Positions 12,117 to 25,700 of a stretch of DNA of 64,000 bases are shown in pieces. The translations under genes and the position numbers were made by a program. A model generated the notes under the pieces. That model searched no databases. It saw only the letters and a program-made list of their open reading frames with translations, and was not told the DNA's origin. The stretch's first letter is position 1. Every line of letters starts with the position of its first letter. The stretch is from Agelaius tricolor (Eukaryota > Chordata > Aves > Passeriformes > Icteridae), in the NCBI GenBank assembly GCA_023055355.1, contig JALJCS010000009.1:46654501-46718500 (forward strand), written 5' to 3'.

Positions 12117-15100
12117 ATTATGCATCATTTACCTCAAGGCCTGGGCCAGGCTATCATTAAAACTTCTTCTTGCCACCTGTGATCCCGACTAATTGTGGAC
12201 TTTAAATTAGTTCAAGATTACTTTTTTTTTTCCTAATACAATGCCCACAGTTAACCTACCTATTAAAAGTTTTCTGATGCTTTAAAAACTCCCAATAAAA
12301 TGTCAACAAGGTTCCTTCTTTTTTAACAATGCCTTTGTATTTCACAGCCTGACAACAAGTTTGCTAACAGGAAAAACTGCAGAGACAAGGTCAGCAACCT
12401 CACTTTAAGAGACTACTGGAGAAGGTTCTTAGAAAAGCACTATTCCTCAACCTCAAAGTAAATCCTGATGCTCCAAAACTAAAGCTTTTTCAGTCCCTAA
12501 AACTTTTCCTATTACAGTTCTGACTCCTTCTTAAGGCAAGAAGAGAACTTTGACAACACTGACTTTTCTAACAACCAGAAGAAATTGATAAAACACTTGC
12601 TCCCCCAAATTCAGAAGTGTTTGTTTAATTTTACAGATAGGAAACGCATTAGTTCCAATGGGATCCAAAATGTAGATGCTTTTGCAGAACCAGAGCCTTG
12701 TTCCATTCATTGTAATTAATGTACCTCCCATGCTCTTGTGCTGCTTTAACTATTCATATTGCAGGTTTAAAATAAAAACAGCTGAAAAAAAAGGGAAACC
12801 CACCCTAAGATTTCCAATGGAAGAAACATGTATCTCATAAAAAAAAAAAAGTGTATGTACCACTGATAATTCCTAAGCACTCTCCAGTTTGGGAACACAG
12901 CACATGTTGCATTTTGAGACAACACAAAATGTGTAATAGTAGCCAGAGTTATTAATAAAAAATTATAATTTTTTATTTACAATTACATTATTTACAATGA
13001 AAAATCATGAAAAACCATCTATAAATTCCTCCATTCAGGCATCCAATCATTAGACCTCTCAGGGACAAAAATACTCCACTGTTTAGCAAATAGTGGAAGA
13101 CATGAAGAAACCAGACCAGCCCTTTGGAGCTAAGGATATGTTTATGTGATCTTTTGTGACTTTTCTTAAGCAAGACAATAAAAAATATCAGAACAGAGAT
13201 TAAAAAAAAAGAAAAAAGTTAAGTTAAAATGTAAGATGTTACTAAAAAGAAAACACACAGAGGAAAAGAAGAAGTCAAGCTGTCTTCTGGATAGCTTCTT
13301 AAAACATTAGTCTCAAAATAGCTCTGCTATTAAAATCAGATGTTCTTAAAATATTAATGAATTACACACAGTGTGATCAGCTCTAAAGCTGACACACACA
13401 ATTCTGCACCAGCACCAGACTTCTGGCAGAAGACAAAGGAAGCCAACACATCCTAAATTGGTGTTTACTAAGTTTCCTAAACAGGAGAAGAAAAAAATAA
13501 CAGCAATGTCTTAATTCTGTGTCCAACTTCCTTGTGGTTAGTTCACTGTCATGGACCTCCTACCACTGAAGTTTGTTATTTACCTATCTGCTTGGGTTTG
13601 TTCTAAGAAGTAAGGAGATGCTTTGCAATTTGTAGAATAGTTATTTGAGAATAGATATCTCCAGGTCCTCCAAGACTGAATTATTTCTACCATGGAGTAC
13701 TAAGTTCTGGAATTCAAGTGACCTCTTCAGCTTCTATTTTCCACAAGGAGAAAAAGGCATAAACTCATCTTTCAGCTCTTTTCTGTCCATCACACACCCC
13801 TTCTATGTGAGGTAAATGCTCTCAAAAGAAGTATTTTTATTATGAACAACTCAAAAGCTTTGTTATGAGCAGTTTTCACAACAACTAAAATGAATAGGTA
13901 AACAACATCCAGATATCGCTTAGAAACTAATGACATCTTACCACAAAACAAATTAATATAATGGATTATACTACAAACTGCACTATAATATCACAGGCAT
14001 CTTAAATAAATATCTCTCAGTAAGTTTCATCAAAATAAACGCACTCATTTTTCCAACTATAATCACAGTGATGCTGTTGCATTATTTTTCTTCCACATGC
14101 CTCTACTTTTTTTTCCAGACAATGCTGCACTCAAGCAGCTTTATTTCACATCTCTTCCATGTTACACCCTCAAATTACTTGTCATAAAACATCTGCTTTG
14201 AGCAAAACAGCATCTAGGAAAAAAAAAAATCCTATTCACTGGAAGGAAGCTTAAACCCACAGGACAATGAAGTATCAGGTATTTATGAGAAAGTGGAACA
14301 AATTCAGAGATGCTGTGAGCTGTGGCGTCAATTACACACAGCGAAACACACATAATTCAGGGTGAAAAGAAACAAATAAGCAGACTATCCCCTCACCCCA
14401 CCCGGCTGTTTTATTTCACAGCAACACAGCAGACTGAGATTCCCTTTTCTAGGACTGCATTCCCATTCTGCAGGGCTCTGCTGCCTCCATGAACCACGGC
14501 CCAAGGTAGCTCCAGAGTGCCCAGGAGGGTCTGGGGGAGTTTATCCTGTGCAGGAAACACAAGGCCAGGGGAACAGTGGGCAAAGAGACAAAGCCCCACT
14601 CAAATGCAAAATTTGTCAGTGTTTGACCTTCAGCTGTTTGGGGTTTTTTATCTGCGAGCTAATTTTCCATTCTCATTTTTCCCCATCCACGCGGCAGTTC
14701 CTGAGTACAGTAAATCTCTCCTTTTTTGGGATGCATAATCTCTTTTAATATCCTGTGCTCTCTTATCATGCTGCAGTCCTCCCCTGTAATATATTGTCCA
14801 TAAATTTTTCAAATGATATGAACTTCACCAGCTATAGAAATGATTGAAATACAACAGTAACTATTTTGTTCTGACAGAAATATTCTAGGGAGGCTTATGC
14901 TTGTTCTTGACAAAGAAGTAACATCTGGGTCATGCCAATTTAAAAACAGAATAAAATTACTTTAGTCTCAAACTCTAAGTCATAAAAGAAAGACACAACA
15001 CCAAAGATGATTCTTTGTCTGATTTCTTCTGATTTATGATATACATTGACTTGATCATTAAAGGAGGTGCATAAGCAATTCAAGTCAAATATGTGTAATT

Positions 15101-18100
15101 AAAATGCTTAAACTCAAAAATGTGATGTGACATTGTTACTGCTGAAAAATATATCAGCCATAAACACATCATGTGGATGGCCTATAGATCCTATGCCACA
15201 AGTAAGAATGAAAGTTAAATTAGGTTTTGTTGAGATGTGACATAATAACATTTTAAAAAGCACAGTAATCCTCCATGTTAAAATGCAGTTCTTTCTGAAA
15301 TGATCCAGCTCATTGACTGAAATGTTTAATTTTTGCTACTTTTTCCAGCTCTTTCCTCAGATAATTCCACCAAACTCAAACAATTGTATTTGTTAAACTG
15401 AAACTCCGGTTTGGGTCAATTCCAGCTACACTTCCAGCTGCTAAAGTAGCATGATGCCTTTTGAAAATTGCCACTTATTTTTCACGTCCCCAGCTTCCAC
15501 CTGTCCCAGTATTCCACTCTGTGAAAATTCTATGGCACACTCTTATGCAAAGCATGCTAATGATCCAAATTTGTTACAAAAACTTAAAAATGTGGAATTT
15601 TTTGTTGCAAGTTACTCTTTTGACAGACCTTTGGAGAGGTCTAATGACATATCTTACACAAAACTCTTCTGCAACTGTAGGTCCAACACCCTCCTAAATT
15701 TCCTATGTCTACAAGCACAAAAAGCCAGAGGTAATATCAAAAACTGAGAGCGCCCTCAGTATAAATGTCCAAATGTTTTCTAAGTTCCAAAGTTTGTGCA
15801 ATAAGCAGTATTTATGTAGTTTGATGACTTTTCAAAGAAACTGTTTGAAACTATTCATAGTTGCGGCATTAAGGCAACAGAGTTTCAAGAAGACATAGGA
15901 AAAAAATAAATGGTAGAAGGTAGAGGAAATTATCACCTAGACTTTAACTCTTCATACCCAGTAAAACCTTTTGTACAAGTAGCCATCCATTAAATCTTAT
16001 TTTATTACGAAAACTATGAAAGCAAGAGATTTAATGAAGACTTAATTTCTCAAAAGGAGTAAATTGGTCCAGACCAAATCATCCCGTGCCAGTGAAACCA
16101 AATGAGTTGCTCAAAACAGAAAGTTGGAATGTTGATTCCTTTATAGTAATAAAAAGGTAGGAAGTAGAGAAATAAAGAATAACCTTTAGGAGCAATAAGA
16201 AAGCAGTCAAGTTCTGTAAAGCAGATATCACACTGCACGTTGTCAATACACTGCAGTACAAAATCAATGTCTATCAAATTAATTTCTTATTCACTCTTGT
16301 ACCATCAATCACAAGGAACTTGATACCAATACAATGATCTGGTCTATAGCCTTCATTTGAATTAAACTGAGTTCTTTTAATACTGGCTGCTTTCTTTGGG
16401 AATAGCAAAGCTTCTTTGATTTGTGAGGAGTTGGGATTTCTTTAACTTCCAGTAAAATAAAAATCTGACTTCCACAAGTGTTTACATATATTGCATTTGG
16501 CTTCTCTGTTTCACCAGCAGCAGAAGTTCTAGTTTAATAAATATAAGTTTATTTTGGATGAGTCTTTTAAAATTATCATGCAAAAACTAAAAAATACCAA
16601 CTTGTTTGCATAGAGAAAAGACAAGATTTGGACAGCAGGATTGATAAAAAACCTTGAACAGTCAGGACCTAATGCAACTCACAGATAGGCTATGAAATAT
16701 GCGCTGCACTGCATACAGTATTAAATGTATATAAATTTGTAGAGTTTTTTGATTTTCAACTTCTTTATCAGGGAAGAGTGAGTATGTGCATGGCTATAAA
16801 GATATTTGCATTCATAGAAAAAAAAGACCACAGAGAACTTGTATTCTCTGTCCCTAAAATTGTAAGCAAAGAACTATTAGAATTTTGCTTTATACTGTAA
16901 TATCTTTGACCAGGACTCTGTATTTATTTTACCCATTAAGGTATCTGCTGAATCGTGGAAAAAAAAGACTTAAAAAGAAAAAAAGAAAAGAAAAAAAGGA
17001 AAAATGCCACTATGGAAGGTCACTGCTTCAGGAACACACAGCCCTCTGGAGAGAAAGGACCATGCTTCCCTACAGACCCCAGAGCAGGAAGCAAACATGG
17101 ATTCTCTTCCTAGTTTCATAAAAAAGAGGAAAAAAATAACCTGTAATCCATGCATGTCTCTTTCTCAGTTTGCAGCTTGTTCATACATTATTATGTATTT
17201 TAAAGATTGCACCCTTCATTTTTCTTTTTTTCTCCTTCTTCCTGAATTTCTTCTTGGTCTCTCCCTCAGTTTCACCTTCTTTTACTCCTTTTTAAAATCT
17301 GTTATATTGTGATCTCTGGTCTTCCCCTATATCCCTGTTCATTTCAGTGCACAAAATGTCAAGTGGCACCAAAAAACCTAATTCTAAACTATTCTTTGTC
17401 AGTTATCCCAATACCATCTTTCTTGCCTTATTCTTTGTGTACACATTTCTAGAGATTTGTGGACACTGAAACAATGTTTTTAACCTAATTTTGGTTATAT
17501 GCAAACTCCACATTAATCAAATTATTCTGGGTTACTTCTAAGATTCTTCACTTTTTCTTCTTTTTATTTTCCCATTCTCTCAGATAATACAATATATCTT
17601 TAGTATTTATTTTGACCTTTTGGCATTCTTACTTTATTATCATTTTAATAATGCCATTAGCCATTCCATAACCTTTCCAGTTGCCCAGAATACCATATCC
17701 ATTGCTCACACCAGCCATCAGTGGTTACTTATTACAATTCTGCATTTATTCTCTCTTCACAACAAAGGCATTTACAGTCACATTGAACCAATGATTCCTC
17801 TTCAGACACTCACTCCACCTCTGTCCTTTCCAGCCATGACTTTGTTCCACAAAGTCTAGCAAAGAACGTGATGCCAAAATGTAATTTATATTCATTTTGG
17901 TTCATGCATTTACAAAACATTACTCACATTTCGAAAACACCCAAACCACAAAACCTTTAGATTAACTCATCTCTTTGTTATGTTCCATGCAGGAGCATTA
18001 CCTACACAAAGTCATATTTTACTCTTAGCTACAATGGAAATTCAGCACAATTCCAGTTTGAATATGAACAAGGCATAGACAAAGAGAAATAAAACCCTGC

Positions 18101-20257
18101 CAAAAGTCACTAAATGAACTTGATTCCTAAATACAACACATTGCAAGAGGCCATGACAAAATCTGTTTACTTTTGGTCACAGTACTGCCTTGAACTCAAC
18201 TAGGGAAGCAGGCTAAACAAACCTACACCACATTTGGCCAGTGTTTGTAAACACCTCTACCATGCACCAGTTAAAAGGCATATGGTTTTAAAAAGTTCAC
18301 TTCCAAACATTTCAGAGGCAATTACATGCACATTTTATGTTAAATATAAAATAGGGTGGCAGATAGAATCCTGCAAAATTTTTGTACATCAGCATTACAC
18401 AAACCCATGAATCTTCAGTTCAGACACTTTCTTGCTCCACTGTTGAATCCTCTTTATTTTTCAAAGGACACAATACAAACAATTACACACTAAATGCAAA
18501 TGATATACTTAATTACAGATTATATTCCTCTTTTTCACCTTCTATATAGGAACCTGCCATTCTTCAGATTAAAACATGACTGAGTTAAGTAAAACTTTTT
18601 GTATTTTCTTTGGTCTGTCTTCAAAGTCACCACATTTCAGCCTATATAACACAGATTACAGACCTTCCACTTTGTGTCTCTGTTAATAGTGGTTTACCCC
18701 AGTAAATTAGGTCTATGGGTTTAATGCTGCCCTCCACCTTCTAAATCAAGACATTGCAATAGTGCAGTCAGATGCAACAACTGAATTTTCAAAATGTAGC
18801 ATGCAGTGTATGTCAGTTTTCCTAAAAATCTTAACACCAACATTCAACATTTACTATTTTCAAAATATTTTCCATTCTCTCAGCTTTTGCTTCCATTTTC
18901 TCTATCAGTAGTTTGTTACAAAAATCCCAAACTCTTCAGGAAGTCAGTGGGGCAGCCCACAATGCACCCTCTGCTTGCTGCAGCACAAGACAGACAATCC
19001 ACAACTTTCTCTTGAAACACTACTTAAATTAAAAATGTGACAATGCTGATGTTCAGTAAGGGGCTTGTTCCCAGATCTGCCTATCCCACCACACCCTCTG
19101 TGATTTAAAACCAACACCTGCCTTTAGTATTTTTAGATACTCCAGTTAGTTCCAGACTACAGGAGTAACAGTTCAGGACTGCTGTGGTTCTGGCAAATCA
19201 ACCCCATGGTAAAGGGAAAGTTTCCACCTGGGCTGCACATTTATTTTGTGCATTACCTCACCACCTCTGCCTGTCCTTCATCCACACAGCATTTTTCTAC
19301 AAGATCTGATTAACATTCACCCTCTGGATGTTTTCATTGTAAGAGGATGTTCTAATCTGAAAACCATTTACTTCTGAATACACAGCGCTGAATTACGGTG
19401 CCATCAGCAGAAGTGCAGCTCAGCCTCTCCTCTAAACATTTCTTCAGGCTAAAACACTTCTACAGAAATGCTCTGCAGTTCAAACATTTATTACCAGGTT
19501 TCAAAGTAAAATTAAATTACCATCACAGATACATTATGTTTATTAATAAAGTGTCACAGAAATATTAGTGAAAGTTAAACAGGTAACACAAGGATATCAG
19601 GGAACATAAACGCTCAAGTTCCAGTAGCAGTGTTTGCTTTGCCAGGTTACACATCCCATAAGTCTGATGGAATGCACTCAACATGATGTATCAAACTGCA
19701 CAGGCAGGAAGAAAATTAACTTCTGAAGCTCTGGTTGGGATTTTAATTCTTGTGAAAAGTGGAGAAGTGAGAATCCTGTTTGTTTGGACTCTGAGTTTTT
19801 ACAGAGATGCACAAAGGGAGAGTTTCGAACAGGTGACAGACACAAATGTCACTGAATCCATCTCTGAAATATGAAGTCAGAGTCTCAGGAAAATCCAGAG
19901 TTAACCCAAGCTCTGTCCCTCTCAAAGAAGCCACAGGGTCCTGTCTTTTCTCTGGAACATGAAGGTTGTTGTGGCATCTTTATTCCCTACTGTCACATGG
20001 GAAAGAAGCTCCAAGCCTTGCAGATGGAAGGCAGCAAAAACAGCTCCATAAGCAATTTAAATCCAGGTTGCTTTCTGGAGATCTCACTCCACTCTTGGAT
20101 TCTTCTCTCACCCTCACACCTGACATCTCTCCATACAGAGCTGAATGTTTAATGTCACTATTCCCAAAGCTCTCACCTTCAGTTACGCTGCCATTATTTC
20201 CTCAGCTCTTTTTTTTTTTTTGTATCCTGTTTACCCACAGAAAACGTTTGGGTTTTT

Positions 20258-20350
20258 TAAACGAAAAAACCCCCCACAAACAAAAATCCAAACAAACAAA
20301 CCCAACCTAAACAAACAAACAAACCCCCAAAACACTCAATTTCCAAAAAG
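20258..20350. repeat. A/C-rich low-complexity tract (CAAA-type)
   Basis: AACAAACAAACCC-type repeats next to an 11-T run at about 20211-20221. Similar in kind to the 9.2-kb tract. Confidence 0.8.
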
Positions 20351-20424
20351 CACTTCTGTTACTGAATCTTAAACAGTCAAAATCTCCCCTCTGAGCAGAA
20401 AATACAATCTTAGGATTTTCTGCT

Positions 20425-20475
20425 ATCATGGAAAGAGCTATTAGGATTGGAAAAGGTCTTGAAAACATTCAGATT
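20425..20475 (-). mobile_element. CR1 3'-end remnant
   Basis: ATTAGGATTGGAAAAGGTCT followed by TGAAAACATTCAGA resembles the reverse complement of the CR1 tail (ATTAAGGTTGGAAAAGACCT then CTAAGATCATC). Short and diverged, but the order of bases is distinctive. Confidence 0.55.
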
Positions 20476-20884
20476 TTGGACAAGCATGGCTCCTATTGCT
20501 CCATGGCTCTCCTATAAGAGCTTTTTGATCACAAGTTAGTTTAAGGCCAGACTTCTTATTTTTAGGAGCTGTGAAGAAATAAGCCACACTATGCTGTTAT
20601 CTTTCTTTTCAAGAAATTCCTCCAGAACCCATTTAGCTTATACTTGTTAAATCCCTGGGTTGTAAAAGGAATGTAAACTGAACTGCAGCATTACTGTGAG
20701 GTGTTTCTAGACTGAAACACTCATCAGTTACACAGATAAAGCACCTACATCCTTACTTCATCCCATTCTTGGATATCTTTCCACCATCCTCCTAGAGGTG
20801 TTCCACATTAACCTCCCCATTAAGGAAGCCAGGATAGCAGTGAGTATGGCATCACACCTAATAGGATTGTTCAATACCAAGTTG

Positions 20885-21240
20885 GAGGACAAATACATTG
20901 CAAAGACACAGGGATTGTTCAGTCTTGTAAAAGAAAAAAAAAAGCTAAGGAATGATCTCATTACAGACTGCAACTTGAAAGGGAGTTAACACAAACTCTC
21001 CTTAGTAACAGCAGATGGTGTAAGAAGAGAAAACAACCACAAAATGTGTCTTTAGAAATTCAGGTTAGGTATCTGGCAGAGTTCTACCCACTAGAAGCAC
21101 TGAAACAGGCTGCCTGGAGGGGCTGGTATATCTCCAACCTCAGACTCCACTGTCCAAAACCAGAGCTGCTGACCTGATAGAACCTTAGCAATTACCCTGC
21201 ACCGAGCAGGAGACTGGGTGGCCTCCTGGCAACTCTCCTA
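20885..21240 (+). mobile_element. Old CR1 LINE 3' fragment
   Basis: Diverged matches to the CR1 3' region in order: GGGATTGTTCAGTCTTG (consensus GGACTGTTCAGCCTGG), GATCTCATTACAGACTGCAA, GCACTGAAACAGGCTGCCTG and finally GAGCAGGAGACTGGGTGGCC (consensus GAGCAGGGGGTTGGACTAGATGACC). There is no open frame. The high divergence suggests an ancient insertion. Confidence 0.72.
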
Positions 21241-22321
21241 AACAACATTTTAATTTGTCTCTGGTAATCTACATCTCTGAAAATTAGACACATTTCAGTA
21301 CAACCTTTTAATGGAGATTCCAAGTGAAAAGTAGATTCTGATTTATGCCATTCTGCAGCCTGACTCATAACCAACACTATCACCCTCTCCCATCAGTCAT
21401 AACTTTTGGGTGAATTAACTTAAACCAACTTAATTGACTTTAATGCTTTTGTTGATATCAGTGAAGTCTGAACAGGCACTAATTAAAGGATTAGTGGTCA
21501 AAATCTACCTTTAACATTCCAAGATAAACAATTGATATAGGATACTAATTCCTACCTTTCTACTCAGAAAGTGCAGCATATAAACCTAGACATCCGATGT
21601 AGAAACCAAGTTTCAGCTACCGCAAACAGAAACTTTCCTCTAGATTTAAGAGATTCACTTTGGGGTTAGGCTTTTATTTTGTTTAAAAACATGAACACAG
21701 AGCAATTAAATTTTTTTTTCCCCCCAGAGTCCAACTAAAATCAATTGTCAGGCTCTTGAGGAAGGATGGTGTTGACTGCCCCTCCTTGCCTACTGCAAGA
21801 GCACACAAACCACATCGCAGCACAGCTCTCATCCCCCCGTCCTCGTGCTAACAACCAGCAATCAAATCACCCTGTGTGTCTCAGCTGCCCTTTGGGGCCT
21901 CTGGAAACCCAACAGCTGGAAATAAAGTTTGAGTAATCGCAGTTAGGCAGGAGAAACCAAGCCACAGATGAAATGGCCAGATGTCACGGAGTGAAACTCT
22001 GAGATTTCATCACCTTATTATGTGTAAGATGGTATCTCCACCCGGTGCACAGAGCCCCCCAGCAGCACACAGCCTTCACCGCTGATTAAAAGCAGAATAT
22101 CGGCACAAAACATGAGTTCCACCGTAACACCTTCTGCTCCAAACACCAAAACAAGAGCACCGAGAACCAAAACAGCGGCTGCTGGCTGAGGTCTGCCGCT
22201 GGATGCTTTACCAAGGGACACAGAGCAGCTCCCTAAATCCTGGCGAGCCTGTCCGGGCGGGAGGTGCGGGACAGCATCCCCGGTGCCCGCCGAGGGACAT
22301 CGCCACCTGCCGGGACACAGA

Positions 22322-22398
22322 GCGGGGACGGGAGGCGGGATAGGGGCTTGGGGAGCGGGACGGGGGCTTGGGAGATAGCAGCGGGGACGGGAGGCGGG
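22322..22398. repeat. G-rich direct repeat with quadruplex potential
   Basis: GCGGGGACGGGAGGCGGG occurs at 22322-22339 and 22381-22398, with GGGGCTTGGGG-like segments between. Many G-runs of three or more lie on the plus strand. Confidence 0.85.
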
Positions 22399-22717
22399 GA
22401 TGCTGCGCTCGGAGCGAGCCGGGCTGTGCTGTACGGACTGAGCCCCCGCCGCTCCCCGCTGGTGCGGGACACCAACACCAACATCCCCGCTGGGCACAGC
22501 GTTATGGGGACACCGTCCCAGCTCCCCACCAAGCCCGTCACCCTCCTCCAGCGGGAAGGGAACAGCGAGGCGGTGCATGCTCCCACCACACTACTCCTCC
22601 TCCATCATCATCATCATCACCGCACACTGCTCTGCCCGAGCCGCAGCCCGTCCCTGTGTGTGCCGCAAGGTCCCCAGGACTGGCGATGTCCCAGGCCGGG
22701 CTGAGGGTGTCCGGAGC

Positions 22718-22792
22718 AGGGAGAGGAAGGGCAGGCGATGTTTTTGGGGCCGGTGCAGGGAGGGGAAGGGTAGGCGATGTTTTTGGGGCCGC
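22718..22792. repeat. 39-bp tandem duplication in the intronic CpG island
   Basis: The 19-base string AGGCGATGTTTTTGGGGCC occurs at 22733 and again at 22772, with matching G/A-rich sequence in front of each copy. The period is 39 bp. Confidence 0.9.
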
Positions 22793-25700
22793 GGAGCGCT
22801 GCCCCCCGCTCCTCCTGCCCCGCCCGCAGCCAGGCATGCGAGCCGCTCCGGGCAAGGCAAAACGGAGAAATTAGGAAATTAATTACCAAAACCCTCAGGC
22901 TATTTTCACAAATAACTATAAAAAGACAGGGGGAAGAGGGAAATGAAGCAACGCGTGTCTCCTGCCTTGAAACATCCTGCGAGTCTCGCTCCTTCACCCT
23001 GCAGCCATCAGTGCCCTTCATGCCCACTCCCCAATAACTTTTAAAAACACTTTATACCTTCTAAAAGCACTTCTAGAACTACAGTCATCTCACACTGAAT
23101 GCTTACAGATATTTGGGGGGAAAAGAAAAAAAATGCAAAATAAACTACCTAGCCAAAGTATTGACACCATAAATACAACCCAGCAAAGCTATCAGGAGAA
23201 AACATTTATGGGCATTTTTAACTGGAGACGGGAGTGCTTGTCTTGTGGACTTGATGTTATAAAAACAGTCTTAAAACCGACTACAGTGTGCCCCTGTGAT
23301 AAATAATATTGCATTTCATGACAGTTTCTGCATTTATTTTGTTCTTTTCTGGTTTATGCAAATAAATTCAGCACAAAATAATAAAATTATGAAGTAAGCG
23401 TTTCTTCACAAAATGAAAAATATCTCATGGCGACAAGACCATTTGAGAGAAGTTCTCACAACTGGCCTGGACTTATGCTGACAGAAATAAAATTCTGCCC
23501 ATGAGGAGAATGATGTTATTTCTAAACTTTGAAAGTTAAAAGGAAAAATTGTAAGCTGGAGCATCTCCATTTCCAATTTTAAATATGATCTTTATTAAAC
23601 TCTTGGAGCAAAAGACAAAACTTGCTCTTTCTTTTTTTCTTTTTTGTTTGAAACCACAGAAAAGTGATCTCCAACCTTCAACAACCTTATTACCAGTAAA
23701 TAAAAAGACTGATGAGGCTAATGAAATATGGGGATGGTGTCCATATTTTTCATTATAAAATATGTTATAAGGACATTGCCCTTATTGTACTTTTTCTTCT
23801 TGTTGTTATAACTACTGTTTAACAGAAATCTTATAATTTGAAGTAACATAGCAAAAAAGTAGAAAAAAAGAAAAGCCTCCCTCCCTTAATAATAATCACT
23901 GAAACAAGCACAGTTTCTACTTTAGATCAATTTAAAAGCTGTTTTAAAAATGTACCAAAACACAGCACCATTATGATCAAATTGAACTTTTCAAATGAAT
24001 GCAATGCAGACTACAATTATTAAAAAAAAAAAAAATTAAGAATAATCCAGTGCTCCACATTTTAAAAAGGAAGGCATTTGTCTCTGGTAACAATTCCTAA
24101 CAAGACCAGGGATGCATAAAATTCTGAAGTAATATGTTTAATCTCTTTCCTTTCCCCCAAAGCATTTATCTTATTTCGTTAGTCAACTCCACTTAAGTTT
24201 TTTGATTTAAACTTCCCTGTTAAATGCATGCTTAGTGCAAGCAGCAGAAGATAGTGCACAGAAGGAACACAAGTCAAAACCAGTTAAAATACACTGTCAT
24301 TGACTACTTACACACTGCCTCTGAAACTATCAACAAAACTCACATTTATTCAAAATCAGTCAAGAATATAACAATAGTCACAGAATTAACATATCTATCT
24401 GGCCTATCTCACAGCTTTATGTTGCTACAAGAAAGATCTAGCAGAAAGGGGAAAAAAGTATAATACAAACAATTTTCCTTTTACTAATTCAGATTTTTTG
24501 TTAAAGCAGCACCCACAAACTGAAGAAACCACAATTGCCTTCTGATTCAAGGCTGAGTGTGAATGAAGATACTTTAAAAATTCAGAAATCAAGCAGATTT
24601 TTAATTGTTCCTCTCCAAAGAAAAATCGTTCCTTTTACAACAGAGCATTCAGAGAGTTTTGTTCCAGCAGGAAGAAAACAAGAAGTCTAAAACTGAGAAA
24701 CAGCACAGGCTTGCTTACAGAAAACTGAGGGTAAAAAAAAACTTTTATGAACGCTCTTACTTTTTAAAGTTTTCACTATTTTGAAAAAAGGAGACTCGAG
24801 TGAAACAAATACACTTTCAGTGCATCCCAAAAGCATATAATAAGTGAAAAAAATGAGCATATTAACAAAAAAAATTTCCAATCAGCCACTCACTGTAAGA
24901 AGAAACAAAGTCTATGAATCACAAAACCAAAATCCCAAGTGGTTCATTTGACTTGCAACCGTCAGAACAGTCTGCCCGCATTTCAGACATGATACACAAA
25001 TTGTGGAAGGCAGGGTAACAGTATGGGGTTGTAAGGAGACCAGAGCTCAGGCAAAACAGATAAATCTTGATTTCACAGAACACATTGTTTTAAGAAGTAC
25101 TAAGGAAATTCCACTGCTAATGGATAGGAAAAAGAAAGTATACAGCATAACATGATAGTTTTCATTTTTAAAACAAGGTATCTTTATAAAGATATCTTTA
25201 AGTTTTGGTCTTTTGTCTCATACCAATTGTTTGATATCACTGGGTTCACTTTGAAACTAATTTTCACAACCACTTAGTGATTTCAGCAACACTGCCTACT
25301 TTATATACAGTACTGCTTAGAAGTTGTCAAGTTTGGTGTCAGACAAAAAAATGAACACAGGCTAAGATGTCAATCAGCATCAAAAAAAACTAATATGAGG
25401 TGTTTGATAAATTTTTGCATTTTTGTTGGCCAGTTTTGAGGCTTTTTGGCAGCTCAGCTGCCCTGAGATTCTGCAGTGGTGTGAAAATGGGAGACTTGTG
25501 CAAGGAAGAAAAACTTTGCGTGTTTTTTGTGCCCAGCTAAGGGGAAGGCTGAAGGAAAGGCACAAGGAAACCCACTGGCATTAAGGAACCTACTGAAAAT
25601 AAAAACCAAACCTAAACCTTCCACAGAACAGGATGCAATTAACAGGAAGACACAAAGCCGCAGGAAAGCAAACCTCGTGGAAATACTTATTAATCTTCAA

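Larger units (their letters stand above)
22200..22860. promoter_or_regulatory. Isolated CpG island inside EPHA3 intron 2
   Basis: A block of about 650 bp with dense CpG and long G-rich stretches stands alone in AT-rich intron, 7 kb downstream (in gene direction) of exon 2. Open frames of 100-186 codons occur on both strands, but this is expected in GC-rich DNA and none resembles a known protein. It contains an 18-bp G-rich direct repeat (22322 and 22381, spacing 59) and a 39-bp tandem duplication (22733 and 22772). It may be a promoter for an unannotated or antisense transcript, or an orphan island. Nothing in the sequence proves transcription. Confidence 0.6.

Noticed and set aside
22018..22578. 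186-codon minus-strand frame over the intronic CpG island
   Set aside because: GC-rich DNA lacks stop codons; overlapping long frames occur on both strands here and none looks like a real protein.
22603..22622. Run of six His codons, tag-like
   Set aside because: It is a CAT/ATC triplet microsatellite in non-coding DNA, with no sign of vector sequence.
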